Shown: positions 1 through 8,302 of the stretch, one piece after another
Layout of the letters: every line of letters starts with the position of its first letter
Position numbering within the stretch: position 1 is the first letter of the stretch
Assembly (NCBI RefSeq): GCF_902833225.1
Contig: NZ_CADFEI010000024.1
Location: 1-64,000 of the forward strand
Direction: 5' to 3'
DNA from: Burkholderia sp. BCC1644
GTDB lineage: Bacteria > Pseudomonadota > Gammaproteobacteria > Burkholderiales > Burkholderiaceae
DNA length: 64,000 nucleotides
Notes under the pieces: generated by a model
Seen by the model: the letters and a program-made list of their open reading frames with translations, nothing else
The model's database searches: none
What the model was told of the DNA's origin: nothing
Program-made: the position numbers and the translations under genes

Positions 1-25
1 CCATCAAGCGCCCACACTTATCGGC

Positions 26-70
26 TGTTAATTTTTAAAGAGCATTTCTGCGAGAAACTTCGTGTTTCTC
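26..70 (-). promoter_or_regulatory. rRNA operon leader: boxB-like hairpin and boxA anti-termination site
   Basis: Read on the minus strand, a 7-bp hairpin with a 5-nt loop (arms 64-70 and 52-58) is followed by TGCTCTTTAAAAA at 32-44. That matches the boxA element of bacterial rRNA leaders. The order boxB then boxA is that of a nut-like anti-termination site. The 16S gene itself is not in the window; it should begin just left of base 1. Identification rests on boxA similarity and on the strong promoter directly upstream. Confidence 0.8.
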
Positions 71-97
71 AGCAGCGCTGCGTTTTCAGCAGCAGAG

Positions 98-142
98 AAG
101 CGAGATTATGAACCGTGTTTCGCAGCTCGTCAACAACTTTTT
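98..142 (-). promoter_or_regulatory. Strong sigma-70 promoter of the rRNA operon (proximal)
   Basis: On the minus strand TTGACG (133-128) and CATAAT (110-105) are separated by exactly 17 bp, with an A/T-rich stretch just upstream (134-142) that could act as an UP element. Transcription would start near 98 and run left through boxB and boxA. This is the expected layout of an rrn promoter. Confidence 0.8.
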
Positions 143-265
143 ACACGACATCGTTGCGACCGCGGGGCTCAACTTCCTGTACCGCCGAGGCTCGTACCAC
201 CTGCCTCAACAGCACCGCTTCCCTTCTCTCCCGCGCCGCGTTTCCGTTAGCGCGAAAGAGGCGTG

Positions 266-294
266 ATTCTATGCATCTGCCCCGATCTACGCAA
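266..294 (-). promoter_or_regulatory. Possible distal rRNA operon promoter
   Basis: On the minus strand TTGCGT (294-289), a 17-bp spacer and TAGAAT (271-266) make a second sigma-70-like promoter about 160 bp upstream of the proximal one. Tandem promoters are usual for rrn operons. The -35 matches the consensus at only three positions, so this is a moderate call. Confidence 0.4.
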
Positions 295-316
295 GCCCCT
301 TTGTGAAAAAAGTTTG

Positions 317-350
317 AAAAAGCCCCCGTGCGCTGACGCGCACGGGGGCT
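317..350 (-). terminator. Rho-independent terminator of paaF
   Basis: A perfect 13-bp stem (321-333 with 338-350) with a 4-nt loop is followed, on the minus strand, by TTTTTC. It lies about 80 bp past the paaF stop codon. It also insulates paaF from the rRNA promoters, which fire in the same direction. Confidence 0.9.
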
Positions 351-427
351 TCGGGCTCGACGGACCGGGCGAGCGTACTTATGCAGGCGCCAAACAGCCG
401 TCGGACACCTGCCGTAGCGCAGCCCGA

Positions 428-1204
428 TCAGCGGTTCTTGAACTCCGGCTTGCGCTTCTCGACGAATGCAGCCATCCCTTCCTTCTGGTCTTCGGTCGCG
501 AACAGCGAATGGAACAACCGACGCTCGAAGTGGACACCCTCGGCGAGCGTCGTCTCGTATGCCCGGTTCACGGACTCCTTGACCATCATGACCGCCGGCA
601 GCGAGAACTCGGCGATCGTCGCCGCAGCAGCAAGCGCCTCGTCGAGCAACTTGTCAGCCGGCAGTACGCGCGACACGAGCCCGGCACGCTCGGCTTCGGC
701 GGCGTCCATGAAACGTGCGGTCAGACACATGTCCATCGCCTTCGCCTTCGACACCGCGCGCGGCAGCCGCTGCGTGCCGCCAGCACCCGGCATGATGCCC
801 AGCTTGATCTCAGGCTGACCGAACTTGGCCGTATCCGCCGCGAAGATGATGTCGCACATCATTGCGAGCTCGCAGCCGCCGCCCAGCGCAAAACCCGAAA
901 CCGCCGCAATGATCGGCTTGCGGATCTCGCGGACCGTCTCCCAGTTGCGCGTGATGTAGTCGCCCCGGTAAACATCCATATAGGAGTAGGTCGCCATCAT
1001 GCCGATGTCCGCGCCGGCCGCGAATGCCTTCTCGCTCCCTGTCACGACGATCGCGCCAATGTTGTCGTCCGCATCGAACGCCTTCAGCGCGGCGCCCAAC
1101 TCATCCATCAGCGCATCATTCAGCGCATTCAGCGCCTTCGGGCGGTTCAGCGTAACCAGCCCGACACGCCCCCGGGTCTCCACCAGGATGTTCTCGTAAG
1201 CCAT
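428..1204 (-). CDS. paaF: Enoyl-CoA hydratase of the phenylacetate cluster
   Basis: This 258-residue crotonase-fold protein closely resembles mitochondrial short-chain enoyl-CoA hydratase. Visible features are the oxyanion-hole segment AAGADI (62-67), GGGCELAMMCD with the first catalytic glutamate (E112), and GQPEIKLGIMPGAGGTQ with the second (E132). Both catalytic acids are present, so it should be a true hydratase acting on 2,3-dehydroadipyl-CoA or similar acyl-CoAs in the cytosol. A good ribosome site (GAGGAG) precedes the ATG. The gene is divergent from paaZ, shares a 130-bp control region with it, and ends in its own terminator. The name paaF comes from context; the family alone would only give enoyl-CoA hydratase. 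Confidence 0.9.
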   Translation of the reverse strand: MAYENILVETRGRVGLVTLNRPKALNALNDALMDELGAALKAFDADDNIGAIVVTGSEKAFAAGADIGMMATYSYMDVYRGDYITRNWETVREIRKPIIAAVSGFALGGGCELAMMCDIIFAADTAKFGQPEIKLGIMPGAGGTQRLPRAVSKAKAMDMCLTARFMDAAEAERAGLVSRVLPADKLLDEALAAAATIAEFSLPAVMMVKESVNRAYETTLAEGVHFERRLFHSLFATEDQKEGMAAFVEKRKPEFKNR

Positions 1205-1274
1205 CTATTTCTCCTCGATCAATGAAATGAGAAACGCCTCGCACATGCGAATAGTTTGATGCTACCATTCTCCG

Positions 1275-1288
1275 ACCAACCGGTCGGT
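1275..1288. promoter_or_regulatory. Palindromic operator in the paaF/paaZ divergent promoter (PaaR-type candidate)
   Basis: ACCAACCGGTCGGT is a 14-bp dyad with six of seven pairs matching, centred in the 129-bp gap between the divergent paaF and paaZ genes. CCGACCGGTCGG-type dyads are typical of TetR-family repressors. Burkholderia phenylacetate genes are reported to share a conserved palindrome in their promoters and to be controlled by the TetR protein PaaR. No paaR gene lies in the window, so the match to PaaR is inference. Confidence 0.65.
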
Positions 1289-1333
1289 TAATTAATCGAT
1301 CCAACCCCTCTCAACGTCCATCAGGCCGCCGCC

Positions 1334-3040
1334 ATGACCCATGCACTGTTCACGAAGCACGAAGACACGCTGAAACACGCACTCGCCGCCATCGAGAGCC
1401 GCGGGTACTGGAGCCCGTTCGCCGAAATGCCGAGCCCCAAAGTGTACGGGGAAAGCGCGAACGCCGATGGCGAGGCCGCGTTCAAGTCGCACCTCGACAG
1501 CACGTTCGAGCTCGACCAGCCGGCTTCCGGTGAAACGGTCGGCGCGGAGCAGTCGCCGTACGGCATCGCGCTCGGCATCCGGTATCCGAAATCGACGCCC
1601 GACGCACTGATCGCCGCCGCGGCCGCCGCGCAACGCACGTGGCGTGAAGCCGGCCCGGCCGCCTGGGTCGGCGTCAGCCTCGAAATCCTCGCGCGTCTGA
1701 ACCGCGCGAGCTTCGAGATCGCGTACAGCGTGATGCACACCACCGGGCAGGCATTCATGATGGCGTTCCAGGCCGGCGGCCCGCACGCGCAGGATCGCGC
1801 GCTCGAGGCAGTCGCCTATGCGTGGGACGAACTGCGCCGCATCCCCGCCGACGCGCACTGGGAAAAGCCGCAAGGCAAGAACCCGCCGCTCGCGATGCAC
1901 AAGCGCTACACGATCGTCCCGCGCGGCACGGGGCTTGTGCTCGGCTGCTGCACGTTCCCGACCTGGAACGGATACCCGGGCCTGTTCGCCGACCTGGCAA
2001 CCGGCAACACCGTGATCGTCAAACCGCATCCGGGTGCGATCCTGCCGCTCGCGATCACGGTCCGGATCGCTCGCGACGTGCTGCGCGAGGCCGGGTTCGA
2101 TCCGAACGTCGTCACGCTCCTCGCGACCGAGCCCAACGACGGCGCCCTCGTTCAGGATCTCGCACTGCGCCCCGAGATCAAGCTGATCGACTTCACCGGC
2201 AGCACGCAGAACGGTACGTGGCTCGAACGCCACGCCCATCAGGCACAGGTCTACACGGAGAAGGCTGGTGTCAACCAGATCGTGATCGACTCGACCGACG
2301 ACCTGAAGGCCGCCGCCAAGAACATCGCGTTCTCGCTGGCGCTGTACTCCGGCCAGATGTGCACGGCGCCGCAGAACATCTACGTGCCGCGCGACGGTAT
2401 CCGGACGGCGGACGGTCACGCGAGTTTCGACGAAGTCGCACAGGCCATCGCCGTTTCCGTGCAAAAACTCACCGGCGACCCGGCACGCTCGGTCGAACTG
2501 ATCGGCGCGATCCAGAACGAAGGTGTGACCGCGCGTATCGACGACGCCCGCCAGCTCGGCCGCGTGCTCGCCGACAGCCTGACCCTCCAGCACCCCGCCT
2601 TCCCCGATGCCCGCGTGCGCACGCCGCTCGTGCTGCAACTCGACGTGGCCGATCGTGCGAAATTCACGCAGGAGTGGTTCGGCCCGATCTCGTTCGTGAT
2701 CGCGACCGACTCGACCGCGCAATCGCTTGATCTCGCCGGGGAAATTGCGGCAGAACATGGCGCGCTGACGCTCTCCGTCTATAGCACCGACGAGGCAATC
2801 GTCGATGCCGCGCACGACGCAGCGGTACGCGGCGGTGTCGCGCTGTCGATCAACCTGACGGGCGCTGTATTCGTCAACCAGTCGGCCGCGTTCTCCGATT
2901 TCCACGGCACCGGCGCAAACCCGGCGGCCAACGCGGCGCTGGCCGACCCGGCGTTCGTCGCCAACCGCTTCCGTGTGGTGCAAAGCCGCGTCCATGTTGC
3001 CCCGAAGGCGGTCCCCGCGGAAGCTGGCCAGACGGCATAA
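1334..3040 (+). CDS. paaZ: Phenylacetate degradation aldehyde dehydrogenase (PaaN/PaaZ type)
   Basis: This 568-residue protein is an aldehyde dehydrogenase of the PaaN type. It shows the cofactor-site lysine in VIVKPHPG (about 230), FTGS at 287-290, the general-base glutamate E309 in YTEKAG, and the catalytic cysteine C343 in SGQMCTAPQ. In the pathway it oxidises the semialdehyde released when the oxepin-CoA ring is opened. E. coli PaaZ is about 680 residues because it carries a second, C-terminal MaoC-like hydratase domain. That domain is absent here, so ring hydrolysis must be done by another protein. It is the first gene of the plus-strand cluster. No strong ribosome site is seen before the ATG. 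Confidence 0.85.
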   Translation: MTHALFTKHEDTLKHALAAIESRGYWSPFAEMPSPKVYGESANADGEAAFKSHLDSTFELDQPASGETVGAEQSPYGIALGIRYPKSTPDALIAAAAAAQRTWREAGPAAWVGVSLEILARLNRASFEIAYSVMHTTGQAFMMAFQAGGPHAQDRALEAVAYAWDELRRIPADAHWEKPQGKNPPLAMHKRYTIVPRGTGLVLGCCTFPTWNGYPGLFADLATGNTVIVKPHPGAILPLAITVRIARDVLREAGFDPNVVTLLATEPNDGALVQDLALRPEIKLIDFTGSTQNGTWLERHAHQAQVYTEKAGVNQIVIDSTDDLKAAAKNIAFSLALYSGQMCTAPQNIYVPRDGIRTADGHASFDEVAQAIAVSVQKLTGDPARSVELIGAIQNEGVTARIDDARQLGRVLADSLTLQHPAFPDARVRTPLVLQLDVADRAKFTQEWFGPISFVIATDSTAQSLDLAGEIAAEHGALTLSVYSTDEAIVDAAHDAAVRGGVALSINLTGAVFVNQSAAFSDFHGTGANPAANAALADPAFVANRFRVVQSRVHVAPKAVPAEAGQTA

Positions 3041-3083
3041 CCCGAATGGCCGACGTGCAAACGCCGCCACGTTCTCTACCATG

Positions 3084-3111
3084 AACGAATCCGCCACCCG
3101 GCGGGTTCGTT
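3084..3111 (+). other. 12-bp hairpin between paaZ and paaJ
   Basis: Bases 3084-3095 pair with 3100-3111 over 12 bp (one G-T pair) around an ACCC loop. The hairpin begins 44 nt after the paaZ stop and ends 16 nt before the likely paaJ ATG. No U-run follows, so it is not a standard terminator. It could stabilise the upstream mRNA, attenuate, or influence paaJ initiation. Confidence 0.6.
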
Positions 3112-3127
3112 GCTCATCGATACGCCC

Positions 3128-4330
3128 ATGACAGACGCCTACATCTGCGACGCAATTCGCACCCCCATCGGCCGCTACGGCGGCGCCCTGAAAGACGTCC
3201 GCGCCGACGACCTCGGCGCGGTGCCGCTCAAGGCGCTCGTCGAGCGCAACCGGAACGTCGACTGGTCAGCGATCGACGACGTGATCTACGGCTGTGCGAA
3301 TCAGGCCGGCGAGGACAACCGCAACGTCGCGCGCATGTCGGCGCTGCTCGCGGGCCTGCCGACCGACGTGCCGGGCACGACGCTGAACCGGCTGTGCGGC
3401 TCCGGGATGGACGCGGTCGGCACAGCCGCACGCGCGATCAAGGCGGGGGAAGCGCGCCTGATGATCGCGGGTGGCGTCGAGAGCATGACGCGCGCGCCGT
3501 TCGTGATGGGCAAGGCCGCGAGCGCATTCGCACGGCAGGCCGACATCTACGATACGACGATCGGCTGGCGCTTCGTCAATCCGCTGATGAAACAGCTGTA
3601 CGGCGTCGATTCGATGCCGGAAACGGCCGAGAACGTCGCGGTCGACTACAACATCAGCCGAGCCGACCAGGATCTGTTTGCACTGCGCAGCCAGCAGAAG
3701 GCCGCACGCGCGCAGCAGGACGGCACGCTTGCCGACGAAATCGTCGCGGTCACGATTCCGCAGAAGAAAGGTGACGCCATCGTCGTGTCGCGCGACGAAC
3801 ATCCGCGTGAGACGTCCCTCGAAGCACTCGCGAAGCTGAAGGGTGTCGTGCGACCGGACGGCTCGGTGACGGCCGGCAATGCATCGGGTGTCAACGACGG
3901 CGCATGTGCGCTGTTGCTCGCCAATGCACAGGCAGCCGACCAGTATGGTCTGCGTCGCCGTGCGCGCGTCGTCGGCATGGCGACCGCCGGTGTGGAACCG
4001 CGCGTGATGGGCATCGGCCCCGCGCCGGCCACGCAAAAGCTGCTGCGCCAGCTCGGCATGACCATCGACCAGTTCGACGTGATCGAGCTGAACGAGGCAT
4101 TCGCGTCGCAGGGCCTCGCGGTGCTGCGCATGCTCGGCGTCGCCGATGACGATCCTCGCGTGAACCCGAACGGCGGCGCAATTGCGCTGGGCCATCCGCT
4201 CGGCGCTTCCGGCGCCCGTCTCGTGACCACGGCGCTCCACCAACTCGAACGTACGGGCGGCCGCTTTGCGCTCTGTACGATGTGCATCGGCGTCGGCCAG
4301 GGCATCGCCCTCGCGATCGAACGCGTGTAA
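3128..4330 (+). CDS. paaJ: 3-oxoadipyl-CoA thiolase
   Basis: This 400-residue thiolase has the nucleophile C90 in LNRLCGSGMD, H356 in ALGHPLGASGAR and the second cysteine C386 in LCTMCIGVGQG. Its N-terminus (ICDAIRTPIGRYGG) is that of the PcaF/PaaJ group, which cleaves 3-oxoadipyl-CoA to succinyl-CoA and acetyl-CoA. The ATG at 3128 is preferred because the protein then begins a few residues before the conserved ICDAIRTP; an in-frame TTG at 3110 would add six unconserved residues and lies inside the preceding hairpin. It sits between paaZ and paaG in one transcription unit. Confidence 0.9.
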   Translation: MTDAYICDAIRTPIGRYGGALKDVRADDLGAVPLKALVERNRNVDWSAIDDVIYGCANQAGEDNRNVARMSALLAGLPTDVPGTTLNRLCGSGMDAVGTAARAIKAGEARLMIAGGVESMTRAPFVMGKAASAFARQADIYDTTIGWRFVNPLMKQLYGVDSMPETAENVAVDYNISRADQDLFALRSQQKAARAQQDGTLADEIVAVTIPQKKGDAIVVSRDEHPRETSLEALAKLKGVVRPDGSVTAGNASGVNDGACALLLANAQAADQYGLRRRARVVGMATAGVEPRVMGIGPAPATQKLLRQLGMTIDQFDVIELNEAFASQGLAVLRMLGVADDDPRVNPNGGAIALGHPLGASGARLVTTALHQLERTGGRFALCTMCIGVGQGIALAIERV

Positions 4331-4375
4331 CCGACGCGCCGCGCGCCTATAACGAAGTCATGAAGGAGACACTGC

Positions 4376-5167
4376 ATGTCCTATCAGGCGATTCAGCTGG
4401 ATATCGATCAAGCCGCGCGCGTGGCCACGATCACCCTCAACCGCCCCGACAAGCTGAACAGCTTCACGCGGGCGATGCATCGCGAACTGCAGTCGGCGCT
4501 CGATGAAGTCGAAGCGGCCGGCGCACGCGCGCTGATACTGACGGGTGCGGGGCGCGGCTTCTGCGCGGGCCAGGACCTGGCCGACCTCGACTTCACGCCG
4601 GGCGCGTCCACCGACCTCGGCACGCTGATCGACGAGCACTTCAATCCGCTGATCCGCCGCCTGCAGCGCCTGCCGATTCCGGTGATCGCCGCCGTCAACG
4701 GCACGGCGGCCGGCGCCGGCGCGAATCTCGCGCTCGCATGCGATCTCGTGTTCGCCGCCCGTTCAAGCAGTTTCATCCAGGCCTTCGTCAAGATCGGGCT
4801 CGTACCGGATTCGGGCGGCACGTGGTTCCTGCCGCAGCGCGTCGGCATGGCGCGTGCGCTGGGGCTCGCGCTGACCGGCGACAAGCTCGGTGCCGAACAG
4901 GCCGAGCAATGGGGCTTGATCTGGCGTGCGGTCGACGACGACGCGCTCGTCGCGACCGTCCGTCAACTCGCCACCCAACTCGCGCAACAGCCGACGCTCG
5001 CCATCGCATCGATCAAGCAATCGATGCGCGACAGCGTCACGAACACGCTCGACCAGCAACTCGACCTGGAACGCAACCTGCAGCGCGAGCTCGGCCAGTC
5101 GCACGACTATGCGGAAGGCGTGAAGGCATTCATCGAGAAGCGCGCGCCGCGCTTCGAGGGGCGTTGA
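4376..5167 (+). CDS. paaG: 1,2-epoxyphenylacetyl-CoA isomerase (crotonase family)
   Basis: This 263-residue crotonase-fold protein has CAGQDLADL (63-71) and GLVPDSGGTWFLPQRVG with D145, the position of the catalytic aspartate in E. coli PaaG. The glutamate pair of true hydratases is not conserved, which fits an isomerase. It converts the ring epoxide of phenylacetyl-CoA to the oxepin form. A strong ribosome site (AAGGAG) lies just before the ATG. Only one base separates its stop codon from the paaI start, so the two are probably translationally coupled. Confidence 0.9.
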   Translation: MSYQAIQLDIDQAARVATITLNRPDKLNSFTRAMHRELQSALDEVEAAGARALILTGAGRGFCAGQDLADLDFTPGASTDLGTLIDEHFNPLIRRLQRLPIPVIAAVNGTAAGAGANLALACDLVFAARSSSFIQAFVKIGLVPDSGGTWFLPQRVGMARALGLALTGDKLGAEQAEQWGLIWRAVDDDALVATVRQLATQLAQQPTLAIASIKQSMRDSVTNTLDQQLDLERNLQRELGQSHDYAEGVKAFIEKRAPRFEGR

Positions 5168-5168
5168 C

Positions 5169-5621
5169 ATGACGAACGCCACCGACACGCTCGATCCCGA
5201 TTCGCTGGCCCGCGCCACCGCGCAGGCCATGTACGACGCAGATGCATGCAGCCGCGCGTTCGGCATGGAAATCGCCGAAGTACGCGCCGGCTACGCCCGC
5301 CTGCAGATGCGCGTACGGCCCGAATTCCTGAACGGACACCAGACCTGTCACGGCGGCATCATCTTCACGCTCGCCGATTCGACCTTCGCGTTCGCGTGCA
5401 ACTCGTACAACCTGAACACGGTCGCGGCCGGCTGCTCGATCGAATTCCTGCGCCCCGTGCACGGCGAGGACATGTTGACAGCCGAGGCGATCGAACAGGC
5501 GCGCGCCGGCCGCCACGGCATTTACGACATCCGCGTCACGAACCAGGTCGGAGAAACGGTCGCGATGTTTCGCGGCAAATCCGCCCAGATCAAGGGCACG
5601 GTCATCCCGGAAGACCGCTGA
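5169..5621 (+). CDS. paaI: Phenylacetate pathway hotdog thioesterase
   Basis: This 150-residue single hotdog domain contains NGHQTCHGGIIFTLADSTFAF, with N55, H61 and D70 at the usual positions of PaaI-type thioesterases. PaaI hydrolyses ring-hydroxylated or dead-end phenylacetyl-CoA thioesters and so frees coenzyme A when the pathway stalls. It starts one base after the paaG stop and is followed 38 bp later by paaK. Length and motif agree with the family. Confidence 0.9.
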   Translation: MTNATDTLDPDSLARATAQAMYDADACSRAFGMEIAEVRAGYARLQMRVRPEFLNGHQTCHGGIIFTLADSTFAFACNSYNLNTVAAGCSIEFLRPVHGEDMLTAEAIEQARAGRHGIYDIRVTNQVGETVAMFRGKSAQIKGTVIPEDR

Positions 5622-5659
5622 CGTCGACGGTTCGCACATAACAAACACTGGAGACAGGC

Positions 5660-6958
5660 ATGACTACCCCGCTACCGCTCGAACCGATCGAGACCGCCTC
5701 GCGCGACGAGCTGATCGCACTGCAGCTCGAACGCCTCAAGTGGTCGCTCCGGCATGCGTATGACCACTCGCCCGTCTATCGTCGCAAGTTCGACGACGCG
5801 GGCGTGCATCCGGACGACCTGAAGACGCTCGCCGACCTGTCACGCTTTCCGTTCACGACGAAAGGCGACCTGCGCGACAGCTATCCGTTCGGGATGTTCG
5901 CGGTGCCGCAGGATCAGATCTCGCGCATCCATGCGTCATCGGGCACGACCGGCAAGCCGACGGTCGTCGGCTATACGGCCGGCGACATCGACACGTGGGC
6001 GAATCTCGTCGCGCGCTCGATCCGCGCTGCCGGCGCGCGCCGCGGCGACAAGGTGCACGTCAGCTACGGCTACGGCCTGTTCACGGGCGGGCTCGGTGCG
6101 CATTACGGTGCCGAACGCGCAGGGCTGACCGTGATCCCGTTCGGCGGCGGCCAGACCGAAAAGCAGGTCCAGCTGATCCAGGATTTCCGGCCCGACATCA
6201 TCATGGTCACGCCGAGCTACATGCTGTCGATCGCCGACGAAATCGAGCGCCAGGGCCTCGATCCCGTGCAGAGCTCGCTGCGTATCGGCATCTTCGGCGC
6301 GGAGCCCTGGACCAACGACATGCGCGTCGCAATCGAACAGCGGATGGGTATCGATGCGGTCGACATCTACGGGCTGTCCGAAGTGATGGGCCCCGGCGTC
6401 GCGTCCGAATGCGTCGAGACCAAGGACGGCCCGACCATCTGGGAAGACCACTTCTATCCGGAAATCATCGACCCGGAAACCGGCGAAGTGCTGCCGGACG
6501 GCGAACTCGGCGAGCTCGTGTTCACGTCGCTGACCAAGGAAGCGCTGCCGATCATCCGCTATCGCACCCGCGACCTCACGCGCCTGTTGCCCGGCACCGC
6601 CCGCACGATGCGCCGGATGGAGAAGATCACCGGCCGCTCGGACGACATGATGATCGTGCGCGGCGTCAACGTGTTCCCGACGCAAATCGAGGAGCAGTTG
6701 CTCAAGCAGCGCGCGCTCGCGCCGCACTATCAGATCGTACTGACGAAGGAAGGCCCGCTCGACGTGCTGACGCTCAACGTCGAGCCCTGCCCCGACTCCG
6801 CGCCCGATACGGCGGCGATCCACGCGGCAAAGCAGGCGCTCGCGTACGACATCAAGTCGCTGATCGGCGTGACGGCCGTGATCAACGTGCTGCCCGTGAA
6901 CGGGATCGAGCGCTCGGTCGGCAAGGCGCGCCGCGTCGTCGACAAGCGCAAGGGATAA
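5660..6958 (+). CDS. paaK: Phenylacetate-CoA ligase
   Basis: This 432-residue adenylate-forming enzyme carries the AMP-binding loop SSGTTGKPTVVGYT (93-106), YGLSEVMGPG, and a C-terminal lid with RSDDMMIVRGVNVFP and a conserved lysine-rich end. It activates phenylacetate with ATP and CoA, the first step of the pathway. The length is normal for PaaK. It is the last gene of the plus-strand cluster and is followed by a strong bidirectional terminator. B. cenocepacia is known to have two PaaK paralogues; a chromosome 1 location in this cluster fits PaaK1. Confidence 0.93.
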   Translation: MTTPLPLEPIETASRDELIALQLERLKWSLRHAYDHSPVYRRKFDDAGVHPDDLKTLADLSRFPFTTKGDLRDSYPFGMFAVPQDQISRIHASSGTTGKPTVVGYTAGDIDTWANLVARSIRAAGARRGDKVHVSYGYGLFTGGLGAHYGAERAGLTVIPFGGGQTEKQVQLIQDFRPDIIMVTPSYMLSIADEIERQGLDPVQSSLRIGIFGAEPWTNDMRVAIEQRMGIDAVDIYGLSEVMGPGVASECVETKDGPTIWEDHFYPEIIDPETGEVLPDGELGELVFTSLTKEALPIIRYRTRDLTRLLPGTARTMRRMEKITGRSDDMMIVRGVNVFPTQIEEQLLKQRALAPHYQIVLTKEGPLDVLTLNVEPCPDSAPDTAAIHAAKQALAYDIKSLIGVTAVINVLPVNGIERSVGKARRVVDKRKG

Positions 6959-7010
6959 AGCCAGACGCAGCCTGTCAGCAATACGGAACGGCCATCGCGC
7001 CGCGCCAAAA

Positions 7011-7052
7011 AGAAACAGCCCGATCGGCCAAAACCGATCGGGCTGTTTCGTC
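7011..7052. terminator. Bidirectional terminator between paaK and mltA
   Basis: A 15-bp perfect stem (7013-7027 with 7034-7048) has a 6-nt loop. It ends in TTT on the plus strand and continues into TTTCTTTTT on the minus strand. It lies between two convergent genes and can end both transcripts; the U-tract is better for the minus-strand mltA message. Confidence 0.85.
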
Positions 7053-7149
7053 TCGGGCACGGCCCGTCAAAGCAAGTCACATCACGTCAGGCGTACCGCA
7101 CGGAACACCCGCGCCGCTGCGCTCGCGCGCCCGACGCGGCCACCGCGCA

Positions 7150-8274
7150 TCACGAATTCGGGAACAGCAGCCACATCCGGCCGACCTGCTTCATCCGGCC
7201 CGCCTGATCACCCGCGTCGTCGCCGAGCCCCCAGAAATAGTCGGCGCGCACGCCGCCCTTGATGGCCGAGCCCGTATCCTGCGCGAACACGAGCCGGTTC
7301 ATCGGCGTATTCGTCAGCGGACGCGTAGTCTGCAGGAACACGGGCGTGCCGAGCGGGATCGCCGACGGGTCGACCGCGATCGAACGCTCCGGCGTCAGCG
7401 GTACGCCCAGCGCGCCGATCGGGCCGTCCGCGCCGCCGTGCGGCGCATCTTCCTTGGTCGGCATGTCGCGGAAGAACACGAACCGCGGATTCGTGTCGAG
7501 CAATGCGTCGACGCGGGTCGGGTTCGCCTTCGCCCATGCCTTGATGCCCTGCATCGTCGCCTGGGCAGGCGTCAGCTCGCCGCGATCGAGCAGCCACTTG
7601 CCGATCGACCGGTACGGCTGGTTGTTGGTGCCGCCGAAGCCGACCCGCATCACCGAGCCGTCGTCGAGCAGCACGCGCCCCGAGCCCTGCACCTGCAGGA
7701 AGAACGCCTCGATCGGATCGTCGACCCACACGAGTTCGTTGCCGCTCAGGATGCCGGCGCGCTCGAGCTGCGCCCGTACCGGCAGCGCGGCACCCGCGCG
7801 ATAGCCGGAAGGCCAGCGATAGAGCGCGTACTGATACGGGCCGCGGCGCACGCGCGAACCGTGCAGCAGCGGCTCGTAATAGCCGGTCACGAGCCCGTCG
7901 AGCGTCCCGTCGGTATTCGCAAGCTGGAAAGGCGTGAAATACGTTTCGAAGAAGGTGCGTGCGCTGCTGACGTCAAGCTCGTCGAGCCGGTCGGCGGCCG
8001 CGCAGGCGCGCGCCCAGGCCGGCTGGCGCGCGAGCCGCGCGCAGTTCTGCCGCAGCGCGGCCGTCGCGCCGATCAGCGAATCGTCCTGCCAGCCCGGCAC
8101 CTGCTGCCACGCGACCGGCGTAAGCCGCTTCGCGGCAATTTGCCCCGGCACGATCGCCGCGCCGGTCGGCGGCTTCAGCGACGACGTCCGCGTCGGCGCG
8201 CTGCCGCACGCGGCAAGCAGCGCTGCCGCCGCGGCCGCTGCCACCCACCCGGCCAACCGGGGCCCAAACCACAT
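7150..8274 (-). CDS. mltA: Membrane-bound lytic murein transglycosylase A
   Basis: This 374-residue protein begins with a lipoprotein signal: MWFGPRLAGW, an alanine/leucine core, and LLAAC with the lipidated cysteine at 23. MltA features follow: GYYEPLLHGS, the VQGSGRV segment, and the C-terminal 3D-type domain with FAQDTGSAIKG and ADYFWG. It cleaves the glycan strands of peptidoglycan at the inner face of the outer membrane. The start at 8274 places the signal peptide at the very N-terminus; the frame remains open upstream but would overlap the divergent small gene at 8303. Confidence 0.92.
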   Translation of the reverse strand: MWFGPRLAGWVAAAAAAALLAACGSAPTRTSSLKPPTGAAIVPGQIAAKRLTPVAWQQVPGWQDDSLIGATAALRQNCARLARQPAWARACAAADRLDELDVSSARTFFETYFTPFQLANTDGTLDGLVTGYYEPLLHGSRVRRGPYQYALYRWPSGYRAGAALPVRAQLERAGILSGNELVWVDDPIEAFFLQVQGSGRVLLDDGSVMRVGFGGTNNQPYRSIGKWLLDRGELTPAQATMQGIKAWAKANPTRVDALLDTNPRFVFFRDMPTKEDAPHGGADGPIGALGVPLTPERSIAVDPSAIPLGTPVFLQTTRPLTNTPMNRLVFAQDTGSAIKGGVRADYFWGLGDDAGDQAGRMKQVGRMWLLFPNS

Positions 8275-8302
8275 ACAATGTCCATTCTTGATGGAAACCG
8301 CC

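Noticed and set aside
1292..3097. A 601-codon antisense frame opposite paaZ
   Set aside because: It is Arg-rich without motifs and fully overlaps a clear aldehyde dehydrogenase.
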